A stretch of DNA of 64,000 nt, taken from positions 1-64,000 of the forward strand of contig NZ_JAHBBW010000009.1 in the NCBI RefSeq assembly GCF_018390535.1. Reading direction: 5' to 3'. A model generated the notes under the pieces. It did no database searches, was not told where the DNA came from, and was given only the letters and a program-made list of their open reading frames with translations. The position numbers and the translations under genes are program-made. This DNA comes from Bacteroides propionicigenes. Lineage in GTDB: Bacteria > Bacteroidota > Bacteroidia > Bacteroidales > Bacteroidaceae. Positions 57,424 through 64,000 of the stretch are shown in pieces. The first letter of the stretch is position 1; the number at the start of each line of letters is the position of its first letter.

Positions 57424-57852
57424 TCAGACAGGCTTTTGGAAGTGGCTTTCGTACAGGGTGTTTATCTCGTCTTGGTACTGCTCGAAGTGGCGCAGCAGAA
57501 TGTTTTCCACGTAGCTGCTTACCGTCACCTTTCGCCCGCCTATCACCGTCACGATACGCATCAGCTTCTCATGCGTGGTTCGGCTCACGTACAAGGGCTG
57601 TCGGTCTGCCAGTTCCACTTTCTGAAAGTAGGTTTCCCGGTAGTCGCCCGAACCGCCCTTGCGCTTGCGGGGTGTCGGTTTCTCTACTTGCACTGTTTCA
57701 GCCTGCCGTCCCTCGTGGGCGGTTTCCGTTTCGCTGCCGGGCTGCGGTTCATCATCCGGCTGGCTCTCCCGCTTGGCGGGTACACCCTGCGAGATAAGTT
57801 CCCGCATAAAATCCTCGTCTATCTTCGGCATCCCGCCGCTTTGCTTTGCCAT
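57424..57852 (-). CDS. DUF3408 protein (TraB/TraC-like)
   Basis: 142 residues. A variable acidic N-terminal half precedes a basic segment (PTPRKRKGGSGDYRETYFQK) and a C-terminal DUF3408 domain (YVSRTTHEKLMRIVTVIGGRKVTVSSYVENILLRH shortened), resembling a ribbon-helix-helix DNA-binding fold. In CTnDOT two such genes (traB, traC) lie between traA and traD; here only one is present. With the ParA-like TraA it may form a partition-like pair. It ends 2 bases before traD and starts 1 base after traA. Confidence 0.85.
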   Translation of the reverse strand: MAKQSGGMPKIDEDFMRELISQGVPAKRESQPDDEPQPGSETETAHEGRQAETVQVEKPTPRKRKGGSGDYRETYFQKVELADRQPLYVSRTTHEKLMRIVTVIGGRKVTVSSYVENILLRHFEQYQDEINTLYESHFQKPV

Positions 57853-57853
57853 A

Positions 57854-58621
57854 TCATTTTAATTTGATGTAGTACACTATTTCGGTTATCAGTTCTTCCA
57901 AGTTGCTTCCCCTTACCAACGGGCGGCTGGCGGGAAAGAGCGTGGAGCGGAACACCGCCTTTTTATCCGCCACCAGTTCCTTTTTGTAGCGTTTGGTATC
58001 GGGGATAAAGGTTTTCATCAGCGGCAGTTCCAGTTCCTTAATGGTCTTGTCGTAGGCGGTGTAAAGGTCTGTTTTCTCCCTACCGTCCACCATGTTCCAA
58101 AAGAGGTACAGCCCGGCAAGTCGGCAGGCTTCATTCCTCACCAATAGCTTTTGGATAGCCATTGCGAACGACAGGCTGCTTTCCAGCACCACCTTGTCGG
58201 CTGAAATGGGGGTGAAAATGTAGTCCATGCCCGCAAGGGAGTTTATCACGCCCTCGCTGTTCACCGTGCCGGGCAGGTCGAAAAACACTATATCCGGCAC
58301 GTGTCCGGCGGCTATATGTTCGTCAGCCGTTGCAATCGCCTTTTCAGGTGAACTGCACAATACCGGGTAGGCTTTCTTCCCCAGCCGGGTGAACTGCTCA
58401 TACGCCATTCGCTTGTAATCTTCATCCGCCCCGACCTGCTCGGCATCCCGCTTTCGCATCCCGGCAATGGAGTGTTGCGGGTAGTCGCAATCGACCACCG
58501 CCACATCGTAGCCTTTGAGGTAGTATAGGTAACTCGCCGCCAGCACGGTAAAGGTGGTTTTGCCGACCCCGCCCTTTTGGGTGGAAAAGGCGACATAAAG
58601 GGGTGTTTTCTCGTTTTCCAT
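57854..58621 (-). CDS. traA: ParA-family ATPase TraA
   Basis: 255 residues from ATG at 58,621 (MENEKTPLYVAFSTQKGGVG); an ATG at 58,636 is possible. It has the deviant Walker A KGGVGKTT (K16, K21) and VAVVDCDYPQHS for the switch aspartate, with the usual ParA/MinD fold. It is the first gene of the tra operon. ParA proteins position DNA or complexes; the repeat array just upstream (58,663-58,856) is a good candidate for its centromere-like or operator site. Confidence 0.93.
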   Translation of the reverse strand: MENEKTPLYVAFSTQKGGVGKTTFTVLAASYLYYLKGYDVAVVDCDYPQHSIAGMRKRDAEQVGADEDYKRMAYEQFTRLGKKAYPVLCSSPEKAIATADEHIAAGHVPDIVFFDLPGTVNSEGVINSLAGMDYIFTPISADKVVLESSLSFAMAIQKLLVRNEACRLAGLYLFWNMVDGREKTDLYTAYDKTIKELELPLMKTFIPDTKRYKKELVADKKAVFRSTLFPASRPLVRGSNLEELITEIVYYIKLK

Positions 58622-58662
58622 ATTGCTTCCGTTCATTATTGGTTGATAGATTTGTTTATTGC

Positions 58663-58856
58663 TTTCAATCATTCATTCTTTCCATGTTGCAATCTTGAAA
58701 TATTGAAAGACTGTTTTATTTCAATCTTGTTTTCCTGCTTTCATTCTTTCTTGAAATATTGAAATCCTGCAATCATGTTTTATTGAAATCCTGCTTTCAA
58801 TCATTCTTTCCTGATTGGAATATTTCTTTCAATCTTGCTTTCAATATTGAAATCCG
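58663..58856. repeat. Iteron-like repeat array upstream of traA
   Basis: A pyrimidine/AT-rich array. TTGAAATATTGAAA occurs at 58,695-58,708 and 58,751-58,764, a perfect palindrome TTTCAATATTGAAA lies at 58,839-58,852, and GAAATCCTGC occurs at 58,761 and again near 58,785. TTTCAATC and TCATTCTTTC phrases recur several times. It is located between the divergent traA and mobA genes, the place expected for a partition or operator site. Confidence 0.7.
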
Positions 58857-59053
58857 ATGCAAAAAAAGGGAGAAAAAACGTCCCCTGAAAACCTTGTCCC
58901 GATTTGTCCTGCGCTGTCCCGTTTTGTCCACCAACCACCTATTTTACAGCATTATAAATCACCGTTACTTTGCAGCGGAGTAACGAACCGCAGGGGGCGC
59001 AGGTGTAAAACAGGGCTGGTGAATGGCTGGGCTTACCGTTCCACGCTAACCCC

Positions 59054-59158
59054 AATCCGTCCGTGACGGATTTCGATTTTCGTCAGAAAATAGCAAGGTG
59101 TGTTCTATGGCACATAGAACCGTTTTCCGTGCCTGAAAACGCCTTGCCCCTTGCGGGG
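59054..59158. other. Candidate origin of transfer (oriT)
   Basis: A dense set of perfect hairpins 45-150 bases before mobA: AATCCGTC/GACGGATT (59,054-59,072), GTTCTATG/CATAGAAC (59,102-59,120), CGTTTTC/GAAAACG (59,121-59,141), and an enclosing GCAAGG (59,093-59,098)/CCTTGC (59,142-59,147). CCCC-TTGC-GGGG follows. Nested hairpins beside mob genes are typical of relaxase target sites. The nick site itself cannot be read from sequence. Confidence 0.6.
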
Positions 59159-59201
59159 GTAAAAATCACTCCGAAGTCGTAATTTTTTAATTGAAAGAAG
59201 C

Positions 59202-59624
59202 ATGGAAACAAGAAAACCTAACAAGGGCGGTCGCCCCGCCCTCGCAGACCCGGCGAAGCATCGCCATGTCCTTTACCTGAACGACCGGGAGAACGCCCGC
59301 TTCCTCTCGCAGTGGGAGCAGTCGGGCGTTACGAGCAAGTCCCGTTTCATCGCCGCCCGGCTGTTCGGCGAGCCGTTCCGGGTGGTGAAAGTGGACAAAT
59401 CGGCAGTAGAATATTGTGCCCGGTTGACCGAATTTTACGCACAATTCAGAGCGGTAGCGGTCAATTACAACCAAGTGGTAAAGGCTCTGAATAGTAACTT
59501 TTCGGAGAAAAAGGCACTGGCTTTTCTCTATAAACTGGAGAAAGCGACCACCGAATTGGCGGCACTGAACCGCCAAGTTATTGCATTAACCAATGAATGC
59601 AGGGAACTATGGTTGCCAAAATAA
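59202..59624 (+). CDS. mobA: Mobilisation accessory protein MobA (relaxosome, RHH-like)
   Basis: 140 residues. The basic N-terminus (METRKPNKGGRPALADPAKH) and the segment HVLYLNDRENARFLSQWEQS resemble the ribbon-helix-helix DNA-binding part of MobC/MobA-type relaxosome proteins. A helical region follows (YCARLTEFYAQFRAVAVNYNQVVKAL). Such proteins open oriT and help the relaxase nick. It overlaps the mobB relaxase gene by 16 bases and is preceded by the oriT-like hairpins. Confidence 0.85.
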   Translation: METRKPNKGGRPALADPAKHRHVLYLNDRENARFLSQWEQSGVTSKSRFIAARLFGEPFRVVKVDKSAVEYCARLTEFYAQFRAVAVNYNQVVKALNSNFSEKKALAFLYKLEKATTELAALNRQVIALTNECRELWLPK

Positions 59625-60877
59625 GCACGGGCGGCAATATGTTCGGCGCACTGGCGTACAACCAAAACAAGGTGGACAGCGGGGAAGCAAAGGTGCTTTT
59701 CTCCAACCGGATGCTGTTAAGCGAGGACGGGAATTTCTCTATCGGCGAGTGTATGCGCAGCTTTGAAATGCAGATGCCCGTCCAGCTATCCACCAAGAAG
59801 CCGATACTTCATATTTCCATAAACCCGCACCCGGAAGACGTGCTGACCGACCGGCAGCTTTCCGACATTGCCAAAGAGTATATGCGGAAGTTGGGCTATG
59901 GCGACCAGCCTTATTTGGTGTACAAGCATACCGACATCGACCGCCACCACATCCACATCGTGGGGTTGCGGGTGGACGAGAACGGCAAGCCGCTGAATGA
60001 CAGGTTCGAGCATCGGCGCAGCAAGCAAATCACCCGTGAACTGGAGCAGAAATACAACCTGCACCCGGCAGAACGAAAGGAACGTGCCGAACGCCCGGAA
60101 CTTAAAAAGGTGGACTATGCCGCCGGGGACGTGAAGCACCAAATCGGCAATACCGTGAAAGCGGCTTGTTACGGCTACCGCTTCCAGTCGTTCGGGGAGT
60201 ACAAGGCTTTGCTTGCCGCTTACAACGTGTGCGCCGAGGAAGTCAAAGGGGAGATAAACGGCAAGCCCTATCAGGGCATAGTCTATTCCGCCATGAATGA
60301 CAAGGGCGAAAAGGCGGGCAACCCGGTAAAGGCTTCCCGCATCGGCAAGTCGGTAGGTTATGAAGCGGTGCAGCGCAGAATGGAGAAATCGGGCGAAGCA
60401 ATCAAGAACGGGAAACTGAAAGAGCGCACCCGGAAGATTGTAGCCACTGCCATGCAGACCGCCCGCAGCCGCAAGGAACTGGAACAGCAGCTAAAAAAGC
60501 AGGGCATTGACGTGGTATTCCGTCAGAACGACAGCGGGCGCATCTATGGCGTTACGTTCATCGACCATGACAGCCGTGTGGTGCTGAACGGTTCACGCTT
60601 GGGCAAGGAGTATTCGGCGAACGTGTTCAACGAACGCTTTTCGGGCGAAACCGGAAAGATGCACCAGCCCGAATTGTCAGCACCGCAGCAAGACCAATCC
60701 ACGCATCAGGAACAACCGGGCTTCACTCCGAAATCCGACATCGTTTCGGGCATGGCTTCCGTGCTGGGTGCTTTCGGCGGTTTGCTGGGCGGCGGTGCAT
60801 CAGGCGGTGACGAGCCGCAGGACACCGCCCGCCAAAAGAGAAAGAAGAAAAAGAAGCGCACAAGGCGTATCGACTAA
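59609..60877 (+). CDS. mobB: Relaxase MobB (MOBP-type mobilisation nuclease)
   Basis: 422 residues from ATG at 59,609 (MVAKISTGGNMFGALAYNQN). The relaxase domain (1-300) contains a Tyr-rich start (ALAYNQNKV) and the HUH motif in TDIDRHHIHIVGLRVDENG (H113, H114, H116). The C-terminus is low-complexity and Lys-rich (RQKRKKKKKRTRRID). It nicks one strand at oriT, stays bound to the 5' end and is led to the secretion channel by MobC. It overlaps mobA and lies 18 bases before mobC. Confidence 0.93.
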   Translation: MVAKISTGGNMFGALAYNQNKVDSGEAKVLFSNRMLLSEDGNFSIGECMRSFEMQMPVQLSTKKPILHISINPHPEDVLTDRQLSDIAKEYMRKLGYGDQPYLVYKHTDIDRHHIHIVGLRVDENGKPLNDRFEHRRSKQITRELEQKYNLHPAERKERAERPELKKVDYAAGDVKHQIGNTVKAACYGYRFQSFGEYKALLAAYNVCAEEVKGEINGKPYQGIVYSAMNDKGEKAGNPVKASRIGKSVGYEAVQRRMEKSGEAIKNGKLKERTRKIVATAMQTARSRKELEQQLKKQGIDVVFRQNDSGRIYGVTFIDHDSRVVLNGSRLGKEYSANVFNERFSGETGKMHQPELSAPQQDQSTHQEQPGFTPKSDIVSGMASVLGAFGGLLGGGASGGDEPQDTARQKRKKKKKRTRRID

Positions 60878-60895
60878 CTAAAAAACATTACAATC

Positions 60896-62905
60896 ATGCA
60901 ACAGGAAGATGATTTGAGAGGGCTTGCAAGGGTCATGGACTTTATGCGGGCTGTCAGTATTCTATTCGTGGGAATAAACGTGTACTGGTTCTGTTACTCC
61001 ACCTTGAAAGAATGGGGAGTGACGTTTGAGGTGATAGACAAGATACTGTGGAACTTCCAGCGCACCACCGGGCTGTTCTCGTCCGTTCTTTGGACGAAAC
61101 TTTTTGCGGTGGTGTTCCTCGCCCTGTCGTGTATCGGCACTAAGGGCGTGAAAGAGGAAAAGATAACGTGGACGAAGATACATTGCAGCCTTGCGGCGGG
61201 TGTCGTGTTGTTTTTCCTGAACTGGTGGCTGCTGGAACTTCCGCTGCCACATACGGCGGACACTGTGTTTTATATCGCCACGCTGTCGGCGGGCTATATC
61301 TGTATGCTCATGGCGGGTACATGGATGTCCCGGCTGTTGAAGAACAACCTAATGGATGATGTCTTTAATACGGAAAATGAAAGTTTCCAGCAGGAAACAA
61401 GGCTTATCGAGAACGAGTATTCGGTAAATCTGCCTACCCGGTTCTACTATAAGAAGAAATGGAATAACGGCTGGATAAATGTTGTGAACCCGTTCCGTGC
61501 CAGCCTTGTGTTGGGTACGCCGGGCAGCGGCAAATCGTATGCAGTGGTAAATAGTTACATAAAACAGCAAATCGAGAAAGGTTTTGCGCTCTACTGCTAT
61601 GATTATAAGTTTCCCGATTTATCGGAAATCGCTTATAATCATTTGCTTAACCACTTGGACGGGTATAAGGTAAAGCCCAAATTCTACATTATCAATTTTG
61701 ACGACCCACGCAAGAGCCACCGATGCAACCCGATAAACGCCAGTTTCATGTCGGACATTGCGGATGCCTACGAAGCAAGCTACACGATAATGCTTAACCT
61801 CAATCGAAGTTGGATAAGCAAGCAGGGCGACTTCTTCGTGGAAAGCCCGATTATTCTTTTGGCGGCTATAATTTGGTATCTCCGTATCTATCAAGGCGGT
61901 AAGTATTGCACGTTCCCCCATGCCATTGAACTGCTGAACAAGAAATACGCTGATGTTTTCACGATTTTGCGCAGCTATCCTGAACTGGAAAATTATCTTT
62001 CCCCGTTCGTGGATGCTTGGGAATCAGACGCTCAAGAGCAGTTGCAGGGGCAGATTGCCAGTGCGAAAATCCCGCTTTCAAGGATGATTTCACCCGCCCT
62101 TTACTGGGTAATGACGGGGGATGATTTTTCACTCGACATCAACAACCCGAAAGAGCCTAAAATTTTGGTTGTCGGCAACAATCCCGACCGTCAGAATATC
62201 TATTCGGCAGCACTGGGCTTATATAATTCCCGTATCGTGAAGCTGATAAACAAGAAAGGTCAGCTTAAAAGTTCGGTGATAATAGACGAGTTGCCAACGA
62301 TTTATTTTCGTGGGCTTGACAATTTGATTGCGACCGCCCGAAGCAACAAGGTTGCGGTTCTGCTGGGCTTTCAGGATTACAGCCAGCTTACCCGTGACTA
62401 CGGGGACAAGGAAAGCCGTGTGATACAAAATACTGTGGGCAACGTGTTCAGCGGTCAGGTAGTCGGTGAAACGGCGAAAATCCTGTCGGAGCGTTTCGGA
62501 AAGGTGTTGCAGAAACGGCAGAGCATGACAATCAACCAGCGGGAGAAGTCCACCTCGATAAGCACCCAAATGGACAGCCTGATACCCGCCAGCAAAATAT
62601 CCAACCTCACGCAAGGTATGTTTGTGGGTGCGGTGGCGGACAACTTCGATGAACGGATAGAACAGAAGATTTTCCACTGTGAAATCGTGGTGGACAATGA
62701 AAAGGTGAAGCGGGAAACCGCCCGTTACGTGAAGTTGCCGCAGATTATCGACTTCACCGACAAGGACGGCAACGACCGGATGCAGGAGGAGATACAAGCC
62801 AACTATGACCGCATCCGTCAGGAAGTCCGGCAGATTGTCGAGGACGAGATAACCCGGATTAAGAACGACCCGGAACTATGCCACCTTATAAAAGAGGAAG
62901 AATAA
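60896..62905 (+). CDS. mobC: Type IV coupling protein MobC (VirD4/TraG-like)
   Basis: 669 residues. Two or more N-terminal membrane spans (about 20-140; NVYWFCYSTLKEWGV) precede the Walker A LGTPGSGKSYAVV (K213), a Walker B-like strand SSVIIDELPTIYF and a C-terminal regulatory part. It recruits the relaxase-DNA complex to the TraG-powered channel. It follows mobB by 18 bases, and the relaxosome/coupling set is complete. Confidence 0.93.
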   Translation: MQQEDDLRGLARVMDFMRAVSILFVGINVYWFCYSTLKEWGVTFEVIDKILWNFQRTTGLFSSVLWTKLFAVVFLALSCIGTKGVKEEKITWTKIHCSLAAGVVLFFLNWWLLELPLPHTADTVFYIATLSAGYICMLMAGTWMSRLLKNNLMDDVFNTENESFQQETRLIENEYSVNLPTRFYYKKKWNNGWINVVNPFRASLVLGTPGSGKSYAVVNSYIKQQIEKGFALYCYDYKFPDLSEIAYNHLLNHLDGYKVKPKFYIINFDDPRKSHRCNPINASFMSDIADAYEASYTIMLNLNRSWISKQGDFFVESPIILLAAIIWYLRIYQGGKYCTFPHAIELLNKKYADVFTILRSYPELENYLSPFVDAWESDAQEQLQGQIASAKIPLSRMISPALYWVMTGDDFSLDINNPKEPKILVVGNNPDRQNIYSAALGLYNSRIVKLINKKGQLKSSVIIDELPTIYFRGLDNLIATARSNKVAVLLGFQDYSQLTRDYGDKESRVIQNTVGNVFSGQVVGETAKILSERFGKVLQKRQSMTINQREKSTSISTQMDSLIPASKISNLTQGMFVGAVADNFDERIEQKIFHCEIVVDNEKVKRETARYVKLPQIIDFTDKDGNDRMQEEIQANYDRIRQEVRQIVEDEITRIKNDPELCHLIKEEE

Positions 62906-62914
62906 CCGATATTC

Positions 62915-62946
62915 TTTCCTGACAGACAGTATTTTTACTAATTTTG
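62915..62946 (+). promoter_or_regulatory. Candidate promoter for the AlbA_2 gene
   Basis: TTTC (62,915-62,918), a 20-base spacer, then TAATTTTG (62,939-62,946). The start codon is 17 bases downstream, so the gene can be expressed apart from mobC. Confidence 0.55.
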
Positions 62947-62963
62947 CAGACAAAGAAATGATT

Positions 62964-64000
62964 ATGAATGAAAACCAAAATACGGAATGGAAAGAAAGCT
63001 GGCGTGACGAGTATCTGAAATGGATATGCGGCTTTGCCAACGCCACAGGCGGCAAGATATATATAGGTATGAATGACAACGGTAAGGTAGTCGGCGTTGC
63101 CGATGCCGACAAACTGCTGGAGGATATACCGAACAAAGTGCGTGACGTGCTGGGTATCATCGTGGACGTGAACCTGCTGGAAGAAAACGGGCTGAAATAT
63201 ATCGAGATTGACGTACCGCCTTATTCCAATCCTATCAATTACAAAGGTCAGTACCACTATCGCAGCGGCAGCACGAAACAGGAGTTGAAAGGTGCGGCGT
63301 TGAACCGTTTTATCCTGCAACGTACTGGCAGGCATTGGGACGAGTTTCCCATAGAGTGGGCAGGCATAGAGGAACTTTCCCCCGGCGCATTGAACCGTTT
63401 CCGCAAGGAAGCGGCGAGAAGCGGGCGTGTGGACGAAGATGTGTTGAAAGATACTACCGAAAATTTGCTGCACGATTTGAGGCTGATTGACACCCAAACC
63501 AACCGTCCGACCCGTGCCGCCTTGCTGTTGTTCCACCCCGACCCGGAACGCTTTGTAACCGGGGCTTATATCAAGATAGGTTTCTTCCGGGATGATAAGG
63601 GTAACTTGGAGTTTCAGGACGAGGTTCACGGCTCTTTAATGGAGCAGGTGGATAAGGCAATGGATTTGATAAAGACCAAATACCTGATTTACCGCATTTC
63701 ATACGAGGGCATTTCCCGGCGTGAAACACCGCAGTTCCCGGTGGAAGCTGTCAGGGAATCACTGATGAATTGTGTGGCACATAAAGACTATGCCAGTGCC
63801 GTACCCATTCAGATTAGCGTGTTCCCCGACCATATCACCTTTTGGAACGCCGGGCAGTTGCCGGAAAGCTGGACGACCGAAAAACTTTTTGAAAGCCACC
63901 CGTCCTCTCCTTATAATCCGCTAATCGCCAACGCCTTTTTCAGAAGCGGGGACATTGAAAGCTGGGGACGTGGCTACAAGCGTATCTTGGAAGCCGTCAG
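62964..64000 (+). CDS. AlbA_2/Schlafen-like ATP-binding regulator, partial
   Basis: At least 345 residues; the frame stays open to the end of the window, so the C-terminus is missing. The N-terminal AlbA_2 domain (about 1-115) shows WICGFANATGGKIYIGMNDN. A HATPase_c_4-type region follows from about 225 (SRRETPQFPVEAVRESLMNC, then VAHKDYASAVPIQISVFPDH and FFRSGDIESWGRGYKRI). Such proteins are usually called putative transcriptional regulators. ATG at 62,958 (two codons earlier) is an alternative start. It may be cargo of the element. Confidence 0.88.
   Translation, partial: MNENQNTEWKESWRDEYLKWICGFANATGGKIYIGMNDNGKVVGVADADKLLEDIPNKVRDVLGIIVDVNLLEENGLKYIEIDVPPYSNPINYKGQYHYRSGSTKQELKGAALNRFILQRTGRHWDEFPIEWAGIEELSPGALNRFRKEAARSGRVDEDVLKDTTENLLHDLRLIDTQTNRPTRAALLLFHPDPERFVTGAYIKIGFFRDDKGNLEFQDEVHGSLMEQVDKAMDLIKTKYLIYRISYEGISRRETPQFPVEAVRESLMNCVAHKDYASAVPIQISVFPDHITFWNAGQLPESWTTEKLFESHPSSPYNPLIANAFFRSGDIESWGRGYKRILEAV

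Noticed and set aside
58663..58856. CRISPR array
   Set aside because: Repeats are short, irregular in spacing and without unique spacers, and no cas gene is present.

Overview
The window looks like a Bacteroides-type chromosome (phylum Bacteroidota) carrying the left part of an integrative conjugative element. This rests on the SusC/SusD pair, BACON, DUF4988, Omp28 and DUF6029 lipoproteins, promoters of the TTTG-N19-20-TAnnTTTG type, and a CTnDOT-like tra operon. No species is claimed.

Layout. Bases 1-2.6 kb hold the end of a probable insertion element abutting a truncated YncE/BtuG-like gene, then a cobalamin/iron-type binding lipoprotein and permease with no ATPase gene beside them. 2.7-9.5 kb is ordinary chromosome: DUF4250, an ECF sigma factor with a putative anti-sigma and a periplasmic partner, a ClC chloride channel, a TrpB2-type enzyme and a TrkH potassium transporter. 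9.7-29.8 kb is one long minus-strand block. Read in transcription order it holds SusC, SusD, a Calx-beta lipoprotein, a TlpA-like thioredoxin, a DUF6029 outer-membrane protein, three tandem Omp28-like thioredoxin-fold lipoproteins, two very large surface lipoproteins, an S41 protease and DsbD. There are no carbohydrate enzymes. Five products besides DsbD carry CxxC thioredoxin-fold or protease signatures, so this looks like a surface redox/proteolysis and uptake locus, and it is the best candidate here for an undescribed system.

29.8-31.1 kb is a 1.25-kb AT-rich intergenic region with a structured leader, a possible 52-codon gene and a long-range 21-bp inverted repeat. 31.1-42.5 kb carries a TrkA/KtrA protein, two HU-like DNA-binding proteins, an orphan YhcG/DUF1016 nuclease, DUF4248 and DUF4738 proteins, a two-component system followed by two PepSY-like proteins, L-serine dehydratase and MutS2. 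The HU-like gene at 32.0 kb has a remarkable repeat leader.

A tRNA-Ser(UGA) gene at 42,617-42,701 marks the junction. From there to the right end lies the conjugative element: tyrosine recombinase, ORF6N protein, ArdA antirestriction protein and small genes. These are followed by a minus-strand tra operon (traA to traQ, without recognisable traH or traP), then a divergent region with iteron-like repeats beside the ParA-like traA and an oriT-like hairpin cluster. Next come plus-strand mobA, mobB relaxase and mobC coupling protein, and finally an AlbA_2/Schlafen-like regulator cut by the window end. The right attachment site, regulatory genes and cargo lie beyond the window.
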